A stretch of DNA of 64,000 nt from Gnetum montanum (lineage: Eukaryota; Streptophyta; Gnetopsida; Gnetales; Gnetaceae), in NCBI GenBank assembly GCA_015680685.1, contig MNCI01014870.1, positions 1-64,000 on the forward strand, read 5' to 3'. The notes below the pieces were generated by a model, which saw nothing but the letters and a program-made list of their open reading frames with translations, had not been told where the DNA came from and ran no database searches. The position numbers and the translations under genes were made by a program. Positions 57,340 to 64,000 of this stretch are shown piece by piece (within the stretch, counting starts at the first letter, position 1; the number at the start of each line of letters is the position of its first letter).

Positions 57340-59639
57340 AATTACAACCTCGACTAATGGACAACCATGTTCTATTTTCCATATCTCCTCATTCCAACTC
57401 AGTCATGGGGGAGATGGCCGCTCATGCTAACCATCAACATGGCTTCTCAGGTTTTCTACTTTTTGTTTTCCAATTTTTTTATTTTATAAATTATTTATTT
57501 TACAAATTTTTGATTTTTGGATTTTTCTAGTTTTACACCATCTTTAGTACCTTAGAACCTTCTTGACTCTTTTACATTGTTTTATATATTTTACTTTGTT
57601 TGGTTTGAATTAAGTATGATATTTTCTTACTTTTTCTAATAAAATTGCTTTATAGTTATAAGACACAATGCTACTATTGTTGTTTACTAATTATGGTTTG
57701 TGCTTAATGTTGTGATTGTCGATGTCTATTTTCTATTTTTGAATCTTAATGTTTGATGACTTTGACATGGTTTATTTTTCATAAAATAGATAGTGAGTCC
57801 ATGTCATTTTCCCATCCAATGACATTTATGATTTTCCTTGTTCTAGGAATTTGAGGTTTCTTAAGGAAACTTTCAATCAATTAGTAACCTTGATAGTTCC
57901 AAAATTAGAAAGGATTCAAAGGTTTGTAAAGGGTGTGACTTCAAGGGGACTCAATACTCTTTGTACTCTTCTACTTGCTTGAGTGCTTGAGTGTTTTTCA
58001 CGGAGTTCTTACCATTCCATTCCAAAAAATAATAGAAAGTCAAGTAAAGTCCTTGCATGGTGTGGTTCCCATCTCAAAAAAATGGAAATTCAAAGCACAT
58101 GCCTTGGACAAATAAACAAGCTACAAGCATTGCTTATGAGATTAGAAAGACATGCACCTATGTTTGATGGTCTCATCTAACTAAGGCCCTCTCTCTCATT
58201 TCCTACTTTTCCCTTTTCTTCTTTTTGTGGAATTGTGGTTGTCTTGTGGAAGCACTCTTGTGTCTTGAGTGGGTGGATCAGTCTTAGGGTGGTGATGTAA
58301 AGTCACTCAAAGTGGATGATTTTGGTCTGGACTAAGGATGGATCTTTCTAGGTCATTTTAAACACAAAATTCCATCAGGAACTTCTTATGACCTCGATTC
58401 AAAACTCCATTTCACCTTCTTTATCATGCATCTATGTTGCCATAACTCACCTCATTGTTGTGTTCTATGTTATACTCTATGTCTTAGTTTGATGTGTTGG
58501 GATTATTGAGTAGATTCTCTTTGGTTTGTCCTTAACTTTTCATGACCATTAATCAACTAGGGGGCCCACGGACTCCTTAGTTGAGGTTATAGAAGGCCAA
58601 CAAGGGCATGAGCCTACTATGGGGAGCATCCACTTACATAGCTCTTGGTTTGATTATTTAAGGTTCCTTACCTTTGACATTGCCATAGTCCTATCTTTTG
58701 CATATTCCATTGAGTATTCCACTTAGTGCTCCTTAATCTTTCATTTCATTCATCCACTAAACCAAATTTTCTCCATTTTTCCAAATTTATGAGCTTCAAC
58801 ATGCTCTTCTTATGTTTTCATATTATTCTTGGTCCTGTAAGCTTTCATTTGACCCTAATTTCATCCAAACATTCTTGTATTTTAAAAGTTTGAGAAATGT
58901 CAATGGTAGTTAACGGTGATCAATAGCTGCATCGATGAGGCCTTGTCGACACAATGCTTACATCCTATGCATACCACTGAGAACTTAGGAATTTTGTTTG
59001 TCATTTTCTCATAACACATGGGTGTTTTTACAATTTTTTAGAGCCCAAAACCTTCTAGAGACCATAACTTCCCAATCGTATGTCTGAATCACTCTGTTTT
59101 TTGATCTTGCACTTACCGAAGGTAAGATCTTTATCCTGAGGGCCACAAACCTTAAGGTTTCTGATGAAAAATGAATGAAATTTTTTTGAAATTTTTCTAA
59201 CTCTCCCAAAGGGTTAATAACCTTAACAACATATAAACATCATGTTTTTCGATAGTTAACCCTTGTAACAATCCAGGATGATTTATTAATGATAATACAT
59301 AAATAAAATGATAAGTGAAGTAATTAAATCAGCCATAATCACAACTTAGCCAAGTGTAACTATCCTTAAGAGTTAAAGGTATCCAAACTGCTTTATGTTG
59401 CACAATAATTACTAACCCATGGTCTTATTGTGATTATAAATGATACCAAAATAAAAATGACTATAGAAATGAGAATCCTTGTAACCATGGGAGAAGTGGC
59501 CCAGAGCCAGAAGGGGCTAGTAGGAACAAGGCTAAGAATTACTAGAAGCAACCCATGCAATGGGACCTCTTCAAGAGGATCCCAAAGTGGAATTTATCTA
59601 ACATATTCCAAAAGAAGAAGTGACTAAAAAACAATCACA
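57340..59639 (+). other. Spacer of element C after integrase
   Basis: AT-rich, no convincing frame. A purine-rich tract, CATGGGGGAGATGG, lies at 57403 soon after the integrase end and resembles an internal polypurine tract. Near 58925-58955 a piece like the C LTR start (GCATCGATGAGGCCTTG) recurs. Confidence 0.45.
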
Positions 59640-62320
59640 ACAAGAAAAAATGCCTAGACTTGCACGAATGCTTGAGGTCACTTTGACTTGAGCCTACCTT
59701 CATATCATCAACTCCTGAGAAGTTCAATGATTTGTTCTTCAAGATATCAAATTTGGGCCATTTTTGGAGAAAGCTCTCAAGGATGTCAAGACACAACTAC
59801 AAGCCTCTCCCATGTGGCCAATAATCACATCTAGTGAAAAACGGTACATGGAAGAGACATATCTCTTCTGGAGTAATAGAATACTAGGGTTCATTGTAAA
59901 AATCAAGGATATTTAAGTGTCCTACTTGGTCAAAGTTATCGCATAGGCACTTGGGATGCCTGATATCAGAACATAGCTAGTAGAATTATCCATGATAGGC
60001 AATCCTAAGGCCAAGAGGAAGTGGACCTAGTGATGTTATGGGATTGGATGTAAGGAGTACGATGCACTCACATAAATGAAGTAAATTTATTTCAAAATTA
60101 CAACCTATCATCTTAATCCAATAGTGAGGCCAAGCAAGTAACTTCCTTCTCTGCTTGAGCATGCATCGTTCTAAGCAGGAAATTTCCTATCAACCTTCCA
60201 TAGCTAATCTACTTAGAGATTGAGAAGTGCTTCAATGAAAATGAACATGGAAGGAAGACCTCACCTTTTCTATGCCTCAATAGGAAACTTTGCAAAAGGG
60301 AAAGCATCATTTGCTACTTCAATGATACCATCAAGCATGCTCCTTTGACCTCATGGTCTAAGATTATGAATGATAAAACACCAACAATGATCCAAAAAGA
60401 GGAGTAGTTACCACCACCACCTACTCAAGAAACAAGACTAGAGGCTTGTGTAGCCATTGAGGGTCTACACAAGATTTGAAAATAGCTCTTGAGTGAACTA
60501 GAGCAATGTGTAGGAATGAGTGGGGTAGATCCATTTATGTATCAATGAACAATGAGTCACCTTAATGAGGTGGCCTAAGAAGTTAGCCAGATGGATAGAG
60601 GTGGTCCAATCTTCCCTATCCAACAAACACAGCTACCTATGAGGTTGAATCCCAATGCTCGAGAGGTGACAGTGTCATTATTACAATACCATTTATTCCT
60701 AGAAATATCTAGGAATGTAGCCACCTTCTTAGTGTGTTTAGAGAAAGGTGAAGAGGCAACTATCTTGGTGATAAAGCACCAAGGATAGGAAATGGTGGTT
60801 GAAGTGGTTATTGACCCTATAGTTGAAGCATTGAATGCACCTGCAGCATCTGTACTAGACATATCTACACTTAATGACATGTAGACATCCACAATCATAG
60901 TTAGTAGAATGTTAGATGCATCCCAACATGATAAGTTGTTGGAAAAACTAGTGGAAACTAGGCAATCAACTCTAGACATCTTTGATCTTTTAGAAGACAT
61001 CAATGTGACCCAGTTGAAGCTAGTAAATACAAGGGTCAAATTCATTATTTTGGAGGGGCAAATCAAAATAGCTTAAGAAAGAAACCAATACTTGGCCATG
61101 GAGTTTGTCAAACTTTGTGGTTGACTTGTAGATTTTATGATTCTTAGCCCAGTAGTAACTAGAGATGAAGCTTTCAAATAGCTTCAAGAATAATTCCAAG
61201 AGGTTGAGAAGGAGGCAGTAACAACCATCTTCAGCCAGTCCATAGTAGAAGCTAAAATGTATGTAATTTAGAAGGACATGAACTAGATGTGCTAGGAGGA
61301 TGAAACTCATAATATTATTTCTTGTGAAATATTGATGTGTAGAAAGACTAGATTCAAGAATTTATTCATCAACAGTAGGAGCAACTTGCTAGGGTGAACA
61401 CAGAATTAAGGAGATTGGTCATAGAGAATCAAAATCTATCAATGGAGAAAGTGTGTGCCTTGCATTAGAAATCTATCATCAAAATTTTTGCCAAGAAGAA
61501 TGAAGCTTTGAAGTTCAAAAAAGTGAAGAATCACTACAGGAACTAGGTTGGTGTGCAAAAGTTAAAGAGAAACACATTTATATGGTGAAGGCAAAATTGA
61601 CTAAAGCCCTCTAGCAACTCTAACAAGGAAGAAAGATGTGGCAACCCATTGTTGACGGGATTGATGCCTACAACAAAGCGAAGATCCCCTTGAAGGAGTT
61701 GCAAATTGAAGAGATGGTAGAATATATGGAGTTGGCCAACCTTCAATATTCAAACTTGGCAATGCTAACTATGAGATGGACATAGTTAGAGTTAGAAAAG
61801 TAAGTGACTAGCTTGTATCTATTATATGAGGTAGAGTTCAAGCACCACAAAGACACCAAGTAAAAGCTTGAGACTAAAAATGGTAAACTCAAAGTTCTTG
61901 GAGCATAATTTAGAGATCAATGATTAATCACTAAGGACCTAGCCAAATGGATGAATGACTACTATGAGCTAAAAAACATAATTAAGACATTCAACATTGA
62001 ATGCAAATAGTTTGTTGCTTGGTTCATCAATGCAAAGGAGGTATTTCTAGTAATCTCGTGTCCTTGGGATGTGGCCATTCCAACCCACATTAGAGAAGCT
62101 ACATGGATGGTGCATGATTATAGAAGTAAGGGAGAGAAAATGAATGCATTTCTGGATGCTTTTTGTCTTCCACCTGAAGTTGTAGCAGTAGCAAGATAGC
62201 CATAGCCATCTCAACCACCATCCTTATGTGAAGTCAATGAAGGTCCATCAAATCTTTAGGAACCATCACCACTTGGGATCATCTGATCTTCTCCAATAGA
62301 TTCACAACATTAAGGAATGT
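59640..62320 (+). pseudogene. Extra sense reading frame of element C after integrase
   Basis: A decayed but coherent coding region of about 890 codons between integrase and the 3' LTR. Readable parts include PMWPIITSSEKRYMEETY, a charged region (LPPPPTQETRLEACVAIEGL), FPIQQTQLPMRLNPNAREVT, and long heptad-like helical stretches (RVNTELRRLVIENQNLSMEK, KIPLKELQIEEMVEYMELAN). The end is Pro-rich (PSQPPSLCEVNEGPS). Most breaks are TAG. No transmembrane region or known domain is seen, so env-like is not supported. Athila and Tat elements carry additional frames here. Function unknown. Confidence 0.55.
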
Positions 62321-62534
62321 GCTATCCAGTTTTGAAGAGTTGCATCATGTTGTTCAATTTTGTATCCTAAACATCATCATTCTTTTTAATGTGTTGATCT
62401 ATACACCTAGGCACTCCATTTTTTTTTCAAGTTAGTTAGTTAGTTTTGTTTGAAGAAAATTTAGTCAATAATCCCATATCTTTCTAATTTTGTTAAAGAA
62501 CTTGAGGATGAGTTTTGATTTAGTCGTGGGCGTA

Positions 62535-63422
62535 TGATGAGTAGCATTCAGTTGGCTGCATCAACAAGGCCTCGTTGATGCATCTTACCATGTGTCGACA
62601 AGGCCCTATCGATGCAATGTTAGGTTTCAACTATAAATATGTGCTTACAGCTACATTTATGGCAATTAGAGATTATAGTTGCAATGATTCTCTTGTGGTT
62701 TTTCCATTTAAAAGTTCGAATTTTTCCCTCGAGTGCTCGCAACAGGAGTCATTGAGTATATGGATCTTTATTCAAGCATTGTTGTACCTAACCACGATAA
62801 TGTGTGGGACAATAAAGACTATCTTTCTAATAAACTGTGTATCACTTTGGATAGAGTAGCTATTTCCATTATGCATTCAATGTTTTTAATTATTTATTAA
62901 ATATTTTCTATTAGTTAATAAATATTTTCTAGTTATTACATTAATGAAGCAATTAAGCCAAATAGATTACATAGATAAGTACAACTACTTCGAGTGTAGC
63001 ACATATTTTCTTGGTAATCTGAGCATACTTGGTATGCTTAGTAGCATAATTCTTGGTCACTCAACAATGGATACATGGGTTTAGGATGTGTATGAAAAGT
63101 GGAATTGGATGCTTATGTTAGGAATATTTAAATGCTAGTTAATTAGTTAATTTAGTGTAGTTAATCCAATTACTTTTACCTACATTTTTAAGTGGCAAAC
63201 TATAAAAGATAAATGATAAAAATTGAATGCCTTAGTTACACTTAACCATACCTACATACATCACAAGTGTAATTTGGAAGACAATGATTGACCTTAAGGC
63301 AAGATTTACTTCCTAAAGGACTAGTGCACTAGAAATGATAAAGTCTGCAAAATTTGACTAGCTTGTGTGTGAACACTTTGTGATTCATATGGTTGGGCAT
63401 ATGGGTACCTTGTCACTCATTA
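62535..63422 (+). repeat. Element C 3' LTR
   Basis: Counterpart of the 5' LTR, with a TATAAATA box at 62632 and the same R block. It ends CACTCATTA, a C-to-T change from the usual CATCA. The target repeat GTAGG follows. Confidence 0.9.
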
Positions 63423-64000
63423 GTAGGCCATGTAGAATACCTTTATGTTGGGATACCATAGAAGATCATCAGTAGGTAAGCACAGATTTGGTAAGGTAGA
63501 CTATAGAGCAGATTTGGGATATTCGAGATAGATTGAGAGTTGCATATGATAGGTAGGTTGCATATGCCAATTGACATTGAAGCACACTAGATGTTTTAGT
63601 CAAATATCATTTATTTCTTTGTGTTCCTTTCTTGAAAGGCCTTACTCAGTTTGGCCAAAAAGGGAAATTAGCTCCTAGATACATTAGTCCATTTCAAGTG
63701 TTACAATAGATTGGGAGAGTGGCCTATCGAATAGTATTACATCCTTATTTGATACATGTCCATGATGTATTTTATGTGTCTATGCTATGACATTATGTGC
63801 TTGATGAACATCATGTGAGTGACCATTCAAGGATATAGCTATAGTTTGATGTCAGTTATGTTGAGTAGCCAATAGAGATTATTGATTGTATGTTGTAATA
63901 ACTATGCAGTAAAGTTATACGTATGGTCAAGATTTTATGGAGTAGACATGGAGCTTAAGAGGCTACCTAGGATGTGGAGACTAAGATGTGCATAGCTCAT
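63423..64000 (+). pseudogene. pol: Chromovirus D2 integrase end, continued
   Basis: Resumes the D2 frame after C. Readable pieces are IEQIWDIRDRLRVAYDR, then KGLTQFGQKGKLAPRYISPF, VAYRIVLHPYLIHVHDVFYV and MLWHYVLDEHHV. This is the typical C-terminal half of Del/Tekay-type integrase leading towards the chromodomain. It runs off the window. Confidence 0.87.

Larger units (their letters stand above)
50235..63422 (+). mobile_element. Element C: old complete gypsy retrotransposon nested in D2
   Basis: LTRs at 50235-51123 and 62535-63422, flanked by ATAGG (50230-50234) and GTAGG (63423-63427). LTR ends are TGATGAG...CTCATCA (CTCATTA at the far end). Inside: gag, protease, RT, RNase H, integrase (to about 57330), a spacer and a long extra frame (59640-62320). 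Coding parts carry many stops. It interrupts D2 integrase, which resumes in sense after it. Confidence 0.92.

Noticed and set aside
34125-64000. Reassigned TAG codon (TAG as Gln)
   Set aside because: TAG also replaces Trp, TAA and TGA stops occur too, and the pattern is limited to dead transposon sequence.

Overview
This is plant nuclear DNA made almost entirely of old, nested LTR retrotransposons. The RT, dual RNase H and integrase domains are of plant Ty3/gypsy type, and the only host-gene trace is a dead leucine-rich-repeat receptor-kinase fragment. Nested, very old insertions and the near absence of genes suggest a large, repeat-rich genome. A gymnosperm would fit, but the sequence alone does not fix the species. 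I see no tRNA, rRNA or CRISPR array.

Layout. (1) 1-24902: element A, a plus-strand Tat/Ogre-type gypsy element whose 5' part lies left of the window. It is split at 2384 by element B, a complete 17.7-kb minus-strand relative (2384-20092) with two LTRs of about 1.26 kb, a PBS, a PPT and a near-perfect 5-bp target duplication (CAATC/CAATG). A itself sits in the gag of an older minus-strand element G (24920-25805). (2) 25806-34109: AT-rich sequence with the receptor-kinase pseudogene (28478-29585) and two isolated LTRs of the same TGATG...CATCA family as G and C. (3) 34110-36729: gag, protease and RT of a decayed chromovirus (D1). (4) 36730-48577: a rearranged minus-strand gypsy cluster (E) with two 3-kb LTRs. 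(5) 48578-64000: a second chromovirus copy (D2), split inside its integrase by element C (50235-63422), an old complete element with LTRs of about 0.9 kb, gag-pol and a long extra reading frame after integrase.

The main discovery candidate is inside B. Between its protease and reverse transcriptase lies a gene on the opposite strand (9274-13595) with a TATA box, eight exons, seven GT-AG introns and coding capacity for about 1,070 residues. It is flanked by short repeats of one shared motif and lies within what looks like a sense-strand intron of the polyprotein. Element A, whose LTRs do not look alike, begins in this window with what appears to be the first exon, promoter and start of exon 2 of a counterpart in the same place and orientation. 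An antisense, intron-containing accessory gene therefore looks like a stable part of this retrotransposon lineage.

In a working element, gag would form the particle, protease would cut the polyprotein, RT plus two RNase H domains would copy the RNA, and integrase would insert it. The antisense gene would be made from its own promoter without disturbing the spliced polyprotein message. All copies here are decayed. Most stop codons are TAG at positions expected to be Gln or Trp, as expected from long-term cytosine-methylation decay.
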